Assembly (NCBI GenBank): GCA_963663775.1
Contig: OY760624.1
Coordinates: forward strand, 1,364,001 to 1,428,000
DNA: 64,000 nucleotides
Direction of reading: 5' to 3'
Source of the DNA: G963663775 sp963663775
Lineage (GTDB): Bacteria; Bacillota; Clostridia; Oscillospirales; Butyricicoccaceae
Part shown: positions 25,225 to 33,640 of the stretch, one piece after another
Layout: each line of letters begins with the position of its first letter
Numbering within the stretch: position 1 is the first letter of the stretch
Position numbers and translations under genes: made by a program
Notes under the pieces: generated by a model
Seen by the model: only the letters and a program-made list of their open reading frames with translations
Database searches by the model: none
Told to the model about the DNA's origin: nothing

Positions 25225-26126
25225 AACGGGCAGCACAAGGATATATACTGGTACTGGCACTGCTTTTATGCGGCTGCAGCAGCATTGATATGCACAGAGA
25301 GCAGCCGGAATATGCTGTTGGTGTCGTGCTCAAGGCATTGAACAGTCCGTATTGGCTGGACATGAAGTCGGGTATGGAACAGGCGGCGTTGGATTATGAA
25401 ATGGATTTAACGCTGCTGTATCCAAACGGTGAGAAGGAGGAGGGGGAGCAAAAGCATCTGATTTCTGATATGCTAAACAGTGACATTGATTTGTTGATGG
25501 TGGCACCGTGTGATTCCTATGATACCAAATGGTTTGTAGAAAAGGCGCAGGAACAGAAGATACAGGTGCTGACCGTTGATACCCGTGCAATGGACACCGA
25601 TTTGCCCTATATTGGCTCGGATAATTACCTGTTCGGCACGATGATTGCCCAATATTTTAACGAACAGCTGGCGGCGGATGCCTCTTTGCTGATATTGTTT
25701 GGACCGGAAAACCAATCCAGTATTATTGAGCGGTATCAGGCAATTTTGGACACGTTGTATACGTCGGTTCAAATTCAGGATGTCCAGTATTGTGAATTGC
25801 GCCAAGAAAATGGGTATGAGGCGATACAGCAGCTTACAGAACCTGTGGATGCAATTTTCTGCCAAAATGCGGTGCTTGGATGCGGTGCGGTGGAAGCATT
25901 GACGGAAAAAGGATGGGATGCCAAAGTGGTGGCGGTGGACACAAAGGCAGATGCACTGCAGATGCTGGAACATGGGAGTATGGATGCACTGGTGGCGCAG
26001 GATGGTTATGAAATCGGCTATCAGGCGATGGAGCTGGCAACAAAAGCAATGAAGAGCGGGAAGCCGATTGCGGACACGCTGTTTGACGCAGAGCTGCTGA
26101 CCACACAGGAAGTAGGAGGACGCTGA
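25221..26126 (+). CDS. Periplasmic-binding-protein-like lipoprotein, sensory partner
   Basis: A 301-residue protein with a signal peptide and lipobox (LLLCGCSS, acylated Cys near residue 19) followed by a type I periplasmic sugar-binding domain: VGVVLKALNSPYW, then LLMVAPCDSYDT, VLTVDTRAMDTDLPYIGSDN, and DAIFCQNAVLGCGAVEAL. It is encoded between kinase and regulator without its own permease, which suggests that it presents the ligand to the kinase rather than to a transporter. ATG 25221 overlaps the kinase stop (ATGA) and has AAAGGAGG upstream. Ligand unknown; inositol or xylose are the obvious candidates. Confidence 0.9.
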   Translation: MKRAAQGYILVLALLLCGCSSIDMHREQPEYAVGVVLKALNSPYWLDMKSGMEQAALDYEMDLTLLYPNGEKEEGEQKHLISDMLNSDIDLLMVAPCDSYDTKWFVEKAQEQKIQVLTVDTRAMDTDLPYIGSDNYLFGTMIAQYFNEQLAADASLLILFGPENQSSIIERYQAILDTLYTSVQIQDVQYCELRQENGYEAIQQLTEPVDAIFCQNAVLGCGAVEALTEKGWDAKVVAVDTKADALQMLEHGSMDALVAQDGYEIGYQAMELATKAMKSGKPIADTLFDAELLTTQEVGGR

Positions 26127-26127
26127 T

Positions 26128-27657
26128 ATGCATCGGACGTTAATTGTGGATGATGATATGATTGTTCGAATGTATCTGAAGGATGCGATACACTGGGAGG
26201 ATTTCGGCTTTACCATTGCCGGAGCGGCGAGAGATGGCGAAGAAGCATTGGAACTGGTCAAGCAAACCGACCCGGATTTGATATTAACAGATATAGGCAT
26301 GCCGCGCATGAATGGGATTGAGTTGATTCAGCAGCTGCGTAAGGATAAATATGACGGTGTAATTCATGTGCTCAGCTGTCATGACGACTTTGAGTTGGTG
26401 AAAAGTGCCTTGCAGTATGGTGCAGATGATTATTTTTTGAAAAATTATTTGAGTGATACCACGATAGAAGACCGACTGAAAAAATGGGATGAGCAGATTC
26501 AGGCACGGCATCGAGAATCCGGTCGGCGGCAGACAATCAATCAGTTGGTGCGAAGAGGCATTGATGTGATACGGCGGGAGCTTTTGGAGCGCATTCTGCG
26601 TGGTGAGATGACCGATGAAATGTATGCGCAGTATAGCAAGCAGGCGGAGCTGCATGGAGCATATCGGCGGTTGACAGTGGTGATGCTGCAGCCATCGCAG
26701 GCAGACAGAGAGCAGATGAATGAACTGCTGATGCTCTGTGAGCAGAGATTGGAAAACGAAGCGGCGGATATATTATTGCTGCATGAAAACACCATGGTGC
26801 TGCTTGTTGATTTGGGCGATATGGTGTCCTTGGCGCAGGGCATGGATAAAGTCAACCGCAGCACATTGCTGATAGAGCGGATTGCTTGCCAATATCTCAA
26901 TATAAAATTGTCGATGGCATTTAGTGCGGTATGTGAAGGAAACGATGCCATTGCAAAAGCCCTTCGGCAGGCAAACGAAACCCTGCAAAATCGATTTTAC
27001 GGAAGCGGACACTGGCGCTATGGACAGGATAAAAAAATGGCGCAGAGTCTGCCGAAAGAAGCAAACTTATTTCAAGCGCAGCTGCTGGAACAATTGGAAA
27101 ACGGCAACGAGGAACAAATGATTCGCTCCTATCAGAAAGCGATGCAGGCGATGTGCGAGAAACGGGTCTGTGCCGGCGTCCTCCTTTCATGGCTTCGCCA
27201 GTGTGACCATATTGCCGGCATACATCGCACAGAAAACCAGTATAGCAAAATGCAGCAATTTTCGGATTATCACAGCTGCGCAGAGGAGTATATCACGCAT
27301 TGGAGAGCCAATCGGGTGCGGGCGGTTCCAGAGCATCTCAGCACACCGATGCGCTTTGCAGTCACATTTTTGCAGCAGCATTTTTGTGAGCCAATTGGAC
27401 TGCTGGATGCCGCAAAACAGGCAGACTTGTCCACTGCTTACTTCAGCACAATCTTTAAGCAAGAGATGGGGATGGGGTTTTCAGAATATCTGCTGTCGCT
27501 TCGCTTGGAACGGGTCTGTACACGATTGCGCACGACGGCACAGACCATTAAGCAGATTTCAGTGCAAGCCGGATTTGCAGATTACCCCTATTTTTGTCGT
27601 GTTTTTAAGAAAAATATAGGGGTAGGACCAGCAGCATACCGAAAAAATATCGAATAG
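26128..27657 (+). CDS. Response regulator, YesN type with AraC DNA-binding domain
   Basis: A 509-residue regulator: receiver domain with acidic pocket IVDDD (residues 6-10), phospho-accepting Asp in DLILTDIGMPRMNG near residue 54 and Lys in YFLKNY near 107; a middle linker of about 270 residues; and a C-terminal AraC double helix-turn-helix (LLDAAKQADLSTAYFSTIFKQ and TIKQISVQAGFADYPYFCRVFKK). AGGAGG lies seven bases before the ATG. It is the natural candidate for binding the TATAGC boxes at four promoters, including the promoter of its own operon. A terminator follows. Confidence 0.94.
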   Translation: MHRTLIVDDDMIVRMYLKDAIHWEDFGFTIAGAARDGEEALELVKQTDPDLILTDIGMPRMNGIELIQQLRKDKYDGVIHVLSCHDDFELVKSALQYGADDYFLKNYLSDTTIEDRLKKWDEQIQARHRESGRRQTINQLVRRGIDVIRRELLERILRGEMTDEMYAQYSKQAELHGAYRRLTVVMLQPSQADREQMNELLMLCEQRLENEAADILLLHENTMVLLVDLGDMVSLAQGMDKVNRSTLLIERIACQYLNIKLSMAFSAVCEGNDAIAKALRQANETLQNRFYGSGHWRYGQDKKMAQSLPKEANLFQAQLLEQLENGNEEQMIRSYQKAMQAMCEKRVCAGVLLSWLRQCDHIAGIHRTENQYSKMQQFSDYHSCAEEYITHWRANRVRAVPEHLSTPMRFAVTFLQQHFCEPIGLLDAAKQADLSTAYFSTIFKQEMGMGFSEYLLSLRLERVCTRLRTTAQTIKQISVQAGFADYPYFCRVFKKNIGVGPAAYRKNIE

Positions 27658-27680
27658 CGGAATATAAGGTTCACAAAACC

Positions 27681-27731
27681 AAAAAACACACAGTTTTAGC
27701 AGGAAATTTCTGCAATACTGTGTGTTTTTTT
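27681..27731 (+). terminator. Terminator of the sensor operon
   Basis: Arms AAAAAACACACAGT and ACTGTGTGTTTTTTT, 14 bp, with a 22-base loop that holds a small internal hairpin (GCAG/CTGC). It separates the regulator gene from the symporter gene. Confidence 0.92.
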
Positions 27732-27807
27732 GATGATACAATACAAATCGAAAAAAAAGACAAGTTTTCGAAAAAAATGTAGAATCCAAAAGTTTTATGA
27801 ATATCAC

Positions 27808-27821
27808 TATACTATAGTATA
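27808..27821. promoter_or_regulatory. Palindromic operator and -10 box of the symporter gene
   Basis: TATACTATAGTATA is a perfect 14-bp palindrome, 35 bases before the symporter ATG, and includes a TATACT -10 box. It shares TATAGTATAC with the inverted repeat before xylR, so it is a candidate XylR site. Confidence 0.62.
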
Positions 27822-27856
27822 CAGAACAAAATGTTTTAAAAAGAGGAGGAAAAATC

Positions 27857-29455
27857 ATGAAAACATTTATGTTGATTGCATTTGTAGCGTTTACTGCTTT
27901 GGTTGCGCTGATTTCTTATGTGAAAACAAAAGGGGAAGACACGACAACCAAGGAGGGCTACTTTCTGGCGGGAAGAGGGCTGCCGGGCATTGTGATTTGT
28001 GGCTCACTTCTGATGACCAATATTTCAGCAGAACAGTTGGTGGGTCAGAATGGGCAGAGCTATACGGCAACCATCGGCGTTTTCGGCTGGGAACTGATTG
28101 CCGGATTTGCACTAGTTCTATTTGCATTGGTATTCCTGCCGCATTTTATGGGCAATGGCATTACCACGATTCCCCAATTCATGGGGGCACGCTTCGGCAC
28201 TTCTATTAGACATCTGGCAGCGGTTGGCTTTATGCTGTATTATGTTGTGGCGATGCTGCCGCTAGTCTTATATGCGGGTTCGGTTGTGCTGGAGCAGTTG
28301 TTTGACATTTCCGGCATGTTTGGCATTTCCAGATTTGCAGCAATCGCCATTTGCTGCGTTACCATTGGCGTTGTCGGCTCTATTTATGCAATTTTCGGTG
28401 GACTTCGTGCGGTGGCTGTGTCGGATACCATCAATGGCGTCGGACTGATGATTGGCTGCGGTCTGGTGGTTCCGCTGCTGTCCTTTGCATATCTGGGACA
28501 CGGAAGCTTCCTGCAAGGGGTGAGCACCTTTCTGCATGCATCGGAAAAGCTGAATGCGATTTCTCCGGTGGATGCGCAGGCACCGTGGATTCCGTGGCCG
28601 ATGATTGTAACGGGTTTGGTGGTGAATGATACACAGTATTGGGCGACCAACCAGTCGATTATTCAGCGTGCCTTTGGTGCAAAGAATATGGCGGAAGCGC
28701 AGAAGGGTACGCTTTGGACGGCAGTTCTGAAATGCTTCACCCCGATTTTTACGGTTGTTCCAGGTATCATTGCATTCCTGTTGTTCGGCAACACGTTGGA
28801 TACACAGGATTTGGCGTATCCCCAATTGCTGCTGCTGGTCATTCCGAAGCCGATTTTGGGATTTTTCGCAGCGGTTATGTTTGGTGCAATTTTGTCATCC
28901 TTCAACTCTGTGTTAAACTCCGCATCTACGATTTTTGCGATGGATATTTACACGTGGGCAAAACCAGAGGCAAAGGATACAACCGTTGTGAAAGCATCCA
29001 AAACCTTTGGCACAATCGTTGCAATCATCGCAATCGCCATTTCTCCGTTCATCATGTTCTTTGGACAGGGAATTCAGGCGTTTCTAAACGAATCTATGGG
29101 TTACATTTTGACACCGCTGTTTGTTATGGCGATTTATGGAATCACCAAGGTGCGGGTTCCGGCAAAGGGCTGCTGGACAATGTTGGCGGTGCACTTTGTT
29201 CTGTACGCCGTTGGATTGAATACATTGACACCGGCACCGCTGCATTCGCTGTATGTTCTGTTCTTCTGCTTCATCGTGGATATGATTATCATGTATGTAT
29301 TTGCAAAAGTTTCCCCGTCGCCAAAGGTTGCATCGAACTACAACCCGCAGGTGGATATGACACCGTGGAAATATGCAAAACTGGCATCGGCGATTGTGGT
29401 GATTCTGATTATGGGACTGTATACACTTTTCTCGCCCCTGTTCCTTGGTGCGTAA
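27857..29455 (+). CDS. Sodium:solute symporter (SSS/SLC5 family)
   Basis: Membrane transporter of 532 residues with about 13-14 hydrophobic helices. It has the family features GYFLAGRGLPGIVICGSLLMTNISAEQLVGQNG (residues about 34-66), GIYAIFGGLRAV-like loop near 180, and a discontinuous helix region around GAILSSFNSVLNSAST near 352. Close relatives are sugar or inositol cotransporters. GAGGAGG lies before the ATG. It stands alone between two terminators. The XylR-like palindrome in its promoter argues for xylose or another sugar, while the inositol genes next door argue for inositol; the sequence does not decide. Confidence 0.9.
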   Translation: MKTFMLIAFVAFTALVALISYVKTKGEDTTTKEGYFLAGRGLPGIVICGSLLMTNISAEQLVGQNGQSYTATIGVFGWELIAGFALVLFALVFLPHFMGNGITTIPQFMGARFGTSIRHLAAVGFMLYYVVAMLPLVLYAGSVVLEQLFDISGMFGISRFAAIAICCVTIGVVGSIYAIFGGLRAVAVSDTINGVGLMIGCGLVVPLLSFAYLGHGSFLQGVSTFLHASEKLNAISPVDAQAPWIPWPMIVTGLVVNDTQYWATNQSIIQRAFGAKNMAEAQKGTLWTAVLKCFTPIFTVVPGIIAFLLFGNTLDTQDLAYPQLLLLVIPKPILGFFAAVMFGAILSSFNSVLNSASTIFAMDIYTWAKPEAKDTTVVKASKTFGTIVAIIAIAISPFIMFFGQGIQAFLNESMGYILTPLFVMAIYGITKVRVPAKGCWTMLAVHFVLYAVGLNTLTPAPLHSLYVLFFCFIVDMIIMYVFAKVSPSPKVASNYNPQVDMTPWKYAKLASAIVVILIMGLYTLFSPLFLGA

Positions 29456-29529
29456 CGTGCTTTTGCGGCGAATACGAGTATCTTTTTGGGCGGGAGCAAT
29501 ACCAACTAGATGGATACCGTTTTCTTGCG

Positions 29530-29557
29530 GAACCGCAGCTGTTATCAGCTGCGGTTC
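29530..29557 (+). terminator. Terminator-like hairpin after the symporter gene
   Basis: A perfect 12-bp stem GAACCGCAGCTG / CAGCTGCGGTTC with loop TTAT lies about 75 bases past the stop. The trailing T content is modest. Confidence 0.75.
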
Positions 29558-29722
29558 TGTGCATTTGATACATATCATATGACAAGGATTATAACGGTGC
29601 AGCAGTTTTGAGGGGGTGCGTCTGCATGCAGAGCGGCTCGGATTTTGTACCGCAGCGACGGCATGGTTTGGCTTGGGAATCCCGCCGTTGAGATACGTAA
29701 AAAGTGCTTGGCGGGGCACAAA

Positions 29723-29838
29723 GCAAGAATGTGAAGCAGCACCGCCAAAAACCTTGAAAAATGGCTTGAATTGCGAGAAGTTGGCACAAGATAAATATAG
29801 CAAAAAAGTAGCGAATTTAATATACTATGTTCATAAAA
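29723..29838. repeat. Dispersed intergenic repeat, copy B (upstream of iolM)
   Basis: Matches 15427-15543 as described for copy A and contains the iolM promoter. Weaker similarity may extend about 100 bases further left (AGCAGTTTTGAG against AGCGGTTTTGAG). The interval 29456-29926 holds otherwise only the hairpin at 29530-29557. Confidence 0.85.
29787..29826 (+). promoter_or_regulatory. Promoter of iolM with TATAGC box
   Basis: CAAGATAAATATAGCA (29787-29802), then TAGCAA (29798-29803) exactly 17 bases before TATACT (29821-29826). The preceding TTGCGAGAAG and TTGGCACAAG look like two direct 10-bp repeats, the kind of site that AraC-type proteins bind. Confidence 0.74.
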
Positions 29839-29926
29839 GGAAGAGAAACAAAAGCATACGTGTGAAAAATAAAACTTACATCAAGCTGGCGAAAGACTGC
29901 CGGATTGGTGGAGAGGAGAACTTAAG

Positions 29927-31102
29927 ATGAGAGCATTTTATGTAGAAGCAGAGCATGTGCCGAAGGAAGGCTATCGCTTATGCGAGCGGGAAACATGCAC
30001 GGGACGTGCACTGCGTGGCAATCAGGTTTGGAAAAATATCTGCGGTTCAGTGGTAGACCGTCCGGTGCCGGTCTGTCAGGAGGAGCAGGTGCTGATTCGA
30101 GTGGGTGCGGCAGGCATTTGCGGTACCGATGCACATTTGCTGAAAAAGGATGCAGATGGCTATTCCATGTATGACGGGCACTCTAAATATCCGATTATTA
30201 CGGGACATGAATTTGCCGGTGAAATCGTAGAGGTTGGCAAGAAGGTACGAAAGCTCAAGGTGGGCGATTTGGTTTCTGTGGAATCCATGCATTGGTGCGG
30301 TGAATGCGATGCCTGTCGGCGCGGCATGTTCAACCAGTGCAAAGAGCTGGAAGAGCCCGGTTTGACCTATGACGGCGGCTTTGCAGAATATGCGGCAGTG
30401 AACGCAAAATACTGCTATCCGCTCAACGCCATCATGGACTATTACGGCGGCGATAAAATGACGGCATTTGAACTGGGTGCTATGATTGAGCCGACAGGTG
30501 TGGCGTACAATGGATTGTTTGTGCGTGGCGGCGGCATTCGTCCGGGCGGACATGTGGCAGTGTTTGGCGCAGGTCCGATTGGTCTGGCGGCGATTTCGCT
30601 GATGAAAACCGCAGGTGCGGCAAAGCTGATTGCTTTTGAAAGCGTACCCGAGCGTGTCGAGTTGGCGAAAGCCTGCGGCGCAGATGTGGTATATGACCCC
30701 ACCAAATTCTCCTCACCCGAGGAGCAGGCAGAAATGCTGATGGATTTGACCGATGGCGCAGGCATTTCGCTGTTTGCAGAGTGTGCAGGCGCAACAAAGT
30801 TTACCTATCCTGTCATGGGAAAAGCACTGGCAATCGGCGGCAAAACCGTGCAAATCGGACATACCGTCGGCATCACACCGGTGGATATTTTTAACTGGCA
30901 GTGGAATGCGGCATCGATTTCCGGCTCAAACGGACAATCCGGACAGGGCATTTATCCCGATGTCATTGCCCTGATGGCTTCTGGCCGCATTGATATGCGT
31001 AAGATGTGTACCGGTCGCTTTAACTTGGAAGACATCGAGGAAGGTATGAAGATTACAGCGGGCAAGGTGCTGGTTTCCACATCTTATCCGAGATTGAAGT
31101 AA
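29927..31102 (+). CDS. iolM: IolM-like scyllo-inosose 3-dehydrogenase (zinc MDR)
   Basis: Zinc-dependent medium-chain dehydrogenase, 391 residues, resembling Thermotoga maritima IolM, which oxidises scyllo-inosose to 3-dehydro-scyllo-inosose with NAD. Shared marks are the GRALRGNQVWK N-terminus, GICGTDAHL (catalytic zinc Cys), GHEFAGEIVEVG, the structural zinc cysteines in CGECDACRRGMFNQC, EPTGVAYNGLFVRGGGIRPGG and GAGPIG. GGAGAGGAG precedes the ATG. It begins an apparent operon with iolN. If the substrate is not inosose, another cyclic polyol or sugar is likely. Confident on family, fair on step. Confidence 0.83.
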   Translation: MRAFYVEAEHVPKEGYRLCERETCTGRALRGNQVWKNICGSVVDRPVPVCQEEQVLIRVGAAGICGTDAHLLKKDADGYSMYDGHSKYPIITGHEFAGEIVEVGKKVRKLKVGDLVSVESMHWCGECDACRRGMFNQCKELEEPGLTYDGGFAEYAAVNAKYCYPLNAIMDYYGGDKMTAFELGAMIEPTGVAYNGLFVRGGGIRPGGHVAVFGAGPIGLAAISLMKTAGAAKLIAFESVPERVELAKACGADVVYDPTKFSSPEEQAEMLMDLTDGAGISLFAECAGATKFTYPVMGKALAIGGKTVQIGHTVGITPVDIFNWQWNAASISGSNGQSGQGIYPDVIALMASGRIDMRKMCTGRFNLEDIEEGMKITAGKVLVSTSYPRLK

Positions 31103-31169
31103 CGATTCACACGAATTACGTGTTTTCGATATACAAATGATACCATTTCCAACATAGGAGGAAAAACAC

Positions 31170-32132
31170 ATGTCTAAGTGGAATTTGCCTGCAAAAGGCG
31201 GCAATATGGAAGCCCAAAACGGCATCTATTATCAGAACATGACGACACTGCAGGTGCAGGAACGTCTGAAAAAGAACGATGTACTGCTGATTCCGGTCGG
31301 CTCTACAGAAAATCATGGTCCTTCTGCACCGTATGGTGAGGATACCTATCTGGACACTCGCCTGTGCGAATTGGTCGCAGAAAAGACCGGATGCACCGTG
31401 GCACAGCCGATTTGGTATGGTTCACATCCGTACCATCATCTGGGTCAAAAAGGCACAATTATGATTCCGGAAACCGTTTTGGCAGATTACCTGTCCTATG
31501 TGTTTGCAGGCTTCTGGAACACCGGCTTCCGCAAGATTATCGTGGTCAATGGACATGGACAGGACTATGTCATTCCGCTGGCAATCCATACCTTCGGCAA
31601 GAAGTGGCAGGTGCCGGGCATCATCCTGTACACCCACTTCTGGAACTGTGCAAAGGAACAGATGACCACCAAGGACAAGGGCGGCCCATACGATACGCCG
31701 TTTGTACATGCGGATGAAGTGGAACAAAGCTGGTGCTTGGAATTGTTCCCCGAATTTATCAACATGCAGGATGCAATTGCAACCAAGTCTGCACCGCTGC
31801 TGCCGCCCGGACACATCAACACTTCTTCTGAAGACGGCGTAGGTCCCATCAAGTGGTACAATGCGTTCGGTTCCTGTGCAATGGAATGCATCGCACAGCC
31901 GGAAGGTGTCATCGGAGATGCAACCTTGGCTGATGGCAGCAAGGCAAGAGCCGGTGTCGAAAAGACGCTGGATTATCTGGAAAAGCTGGTAAACGATATT
32001 CTGGAGAAGTATCCAGCTGGTACATTGCCTCCTATCGACAAAATGACCCAGCGCAGCCGCGAGGACATCGAAGCGGTTATCAAGGGACCGGGAGAACCGG
32101 GCGGCCGCCATATCTATACCTTGTCCTACTAA
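31170..32132 (+). CDS. iolN: Creatininase-family protein, probable 3-dehydro-scyllo-inosose hydrolase
   Basis: Creatininase-superfamily amidohydrolase-like protein of 320 residues. Metal-site residues are visible: Glu and His in PVGSTENHGPSAPYGEDTYLD, His in GSHPYHHLGQKGT, NGHGQD, and Glu in HADEVEQS. In Thermotoga the diketo-inositol ring is opened by IolN, a protein of this family, giving 5-dehydro-L-gluconate, and its gene lies beside iolM; the same adjacency holds here. ATG 31170 follows AGGAGG. The role is inferred from family and synteny; a different lactam or ring hydrolase is possible. Confidence 0.8.
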   Translation: MSKWNLPAKGGNMEAQNGIYYQNMTTLQVQERLKKNDVLLIPVGSTENHGPSAPYGEDTYLDTRLCELVAEKTGCTVAQPIWYGSHPYHHLGQKGTIMIPETVLADYLSYVFAGFWNTGFRKIIVVNGHGQDYVIPLAIHTFGKKWQVPGIILYTHFWNCAKEQMTTKDKGGPYDTPFVHADEVEQSWCLELFPEFINMQDAIATKSAPLLPPGHINTSSEDGVGPIKWYNAFGSCAMECIAQPEGVIGDATLADGSKARAGVEKTLDYLEKLVNDILEKYPAGTLPPIDKMTQRSREDIEAVIKGPGEPGGRHIYTLSY

Positions 32133-32223
32133 TTTTCGGAGCAAAGAGACGTTCGGTTTGCTCACTGTGTCGTTTTGTGCGTTCCTATGCGGAACGGGTT
32201 CTCCTTTTTTCTCTTTTGTGTAT

Positions 32224-32248
32224 GGGAGGGCAGCCCATCTGCCCTCCC
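32224..32248 (+). terminator. Hairpin between iolN and the second MDR gene
   Basis: GGGAGGGCAG-CCCAT-CTGCCCTCCC, a perfect 10-bp stem. The T-tract is poor, so it may be a processing or attenuation hairpin instead of a full terminator. Confidence 0.5.
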
Positions 32249-32305
32249 ATCAAATTATACATCGATTTTTATCTCAATATTGTATCCATATAAGGAGTTG
32301 TTATT

Positions 32306-33394
32306 ATGGCTTTTAATCGCCCAACAAAATGCAAAGCAGCATTTATGCATGGACCAAAGGACCTGCGCATCGAAGATTTGGAATTGCCGCCGCTGGGACC
32401 GTTTCAGGTGCTGATTAAGATGAAGGCATGCGGCATCTGCGGTTCTGACGTAGAATGCTACGAAGGTGAGTCTGCAGAGGGCAGATATGACATCGCACCG
32501 TATGTGCCGGGACATGAATGGGCAGGACAAGCGGTTGCAATCGGCGACAAGGTAACCTCTATTGCGGTGGGCAATAAGGTTGTCGGCGACTGCGTACTGC
32601 CTTGCAACAACTGCGCAAACTGTAAGGATGGCAAAATGCCGTCTGCATGCCTCAATATGCGTGAAATCGGCTTCCGTCCGGACTCTCCTGGCGGCTGGGG
32701 CGAATATATGATTCTCGAAGAGCAGTATACCCATGCGATTCCGGACGACTGGGATTATGAACTGGGTGCATGGGTCGAAACCTTCAACGTCGGCTATTGG
32801 GGCGTTTGGGGCAATGATTGTCATCCGGATGCGTCTGATGATGTTGCAATCATCGGCGGCGGTCCGATTGGTATGTGCGCTGCAATGGTTTGCGCAGAAT
32901 CCGGTGCCAATGTTATCGTCATTGATCCGCTTGAAAAGCGTCGTGAAAACATCATGAACTATGGTGCAAGCATGACTGTTGACCCGAGCCAGTTCAAGGA
33001 ACCGGGCGCATTGGAAGCAGAACTCAAGCGTTTGACCGGCGGTCGTGGTCCTTCTGTCGTCATCGAATGCTCCGGCAATGATATTGGCATTGCTTCTCTC
33101 TTTGACGTTGCAGGACACTCCGCACGTGTGGGTGTGGTCGGTCACTCTATTGGTCGTAAGGTGCCTGTGGAAATCGGCAAGACCATCTGGAAGACCTTGC
33201 ATATCGCAGGCTCCGGCGGCACCAACAAGTGGTTCCCGCGCACCATTCGTTTTATGTCTGCTATCAAGGACAAGTATGATTTTGCAGCGCTTAATTCGCA
33301 TCACTATGACTTCTTTGAATTGGATGCCGCAATGGACATGGCTTGCCATCACAAGGATATTGCGCGCAAGGTCATGCTGACCTTCAAGGACTAA
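32306..33394 (+). CDS. Zinc-binding MDR alcohol/polyol dehydrogenase
   Basis: A 362-residue member of the sorbitol/threonine dehydrogenase group. Catalytic-zinc residues are in CGICGSDVECYEG and GHEWAGQ; structural-zinc cysteines in CVLPCNNCANCKDGKMPSAC; the nucleotide-binding IIGGGPIGMCAAM is near residue 188. It is distinct from the IolM-like protein and most similar in type to sugar-acid or polyol dehydrogenases. In the pathway it may oxidise or reduce a keto-gluconate or tagaturonate-like intermediate. TAAGGAG lies before the ATG. Its stop overlaps the first bases of the repeat leading into the terminator at 33430. Confidence 0.85.
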   Translation: MAFNRPTKCKAAFMHGPKDLRIEDLELPPLGPFQVLIKMKACGICGSDVECYEGESAEGRYDIAPYVPGHEWAGQAVAIGDKVTSIAVGNKVVGDCVLPCNNCANCKDGKMPSACLNMREIGFRPDSPGGWGEYMILEEQYTHAIPDDWDYELGAWVETFNVGYWGVWGNDCHPDASDDVAIIGGGPIGMCAAMVCAESGANVIVIDPLEKRRENIMNYGASMTVDPSQFKEPGALEAELKRLTGGRGPSVVIECSGNDIGIASLFDVAGHSARVGVVGHSIGRKVPVEIGKTIWKTLHIAGSGGTNKWFPRTIRFMSAIKDKYDFAALNSHHYDFFELDAAMDMACHHKDIARKVMLTFKD

Positions 33395-33429
33395 GAAGCT
33401 GTCCTGCGTTACTACAGTTTGCTACCCAT

Positions 33430-33484
33430 CTTCACTTCTACTCTATACACTTTGGGAAGGGACCTCTTCATGGGGGTCCCTTTT
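33430..33484 (+). terminator. Terminator-containing repeat, copy 2
   Basis: Same leader as 15699-15757 (CTTCACTTCTACTCTA, ACACTTTGGGAA), then a 10-bp hairpin (33457-33466 with 33473-33482) and TTTTCT. A G-U pair of copy 1 is an A-T pair here and one C-G pair is missing on both arms, so structure is kept while sequence changes. It ends the MDR transcript. Confidence 0.78.
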
Positions 33485-33531
33485 CTAAAAGCCGCGCAGC
33501 GTTTCAAAAAAAGACTTTAATTTTTGTCTAT

Positions 33532-33574
33532 AATGACTAAAATAAAATATAAAAAACAATTGATTTTAGTCATT
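33532..33574. repeat. AT-rich inverted repeat upstream of iolI
   Basis: Arms AATGACTAAAAT (33532-33543) and ATTTTAGTCATT (33563-33574) are perfect over 12 bp around 19 AT-rich bases. It lies about 65 bases upstream of the iolI promoter box and could be an operator pair or a cruciform. Confidence 0.6.
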
Positions 33575-33640
33575 TCGCAAGAAACATAAGGTGGGAGTCA
33601 AAAAGGGTAAAATCAAGCGGGAAAATCGCAGAAATCTGCG

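Noticed and set aside
27681..27856. TATAGC-box promoter before the symporter gene
   Set aside because: A TATACT -10 is present, but the -35 region (TCCAAA) and the sequence before it do not match the box found at the four other promoters.
29575..29803. Minus-strand frames in the interval before iolM
   Set aside because: Same repeat as above; no ribosome sites and no family match.
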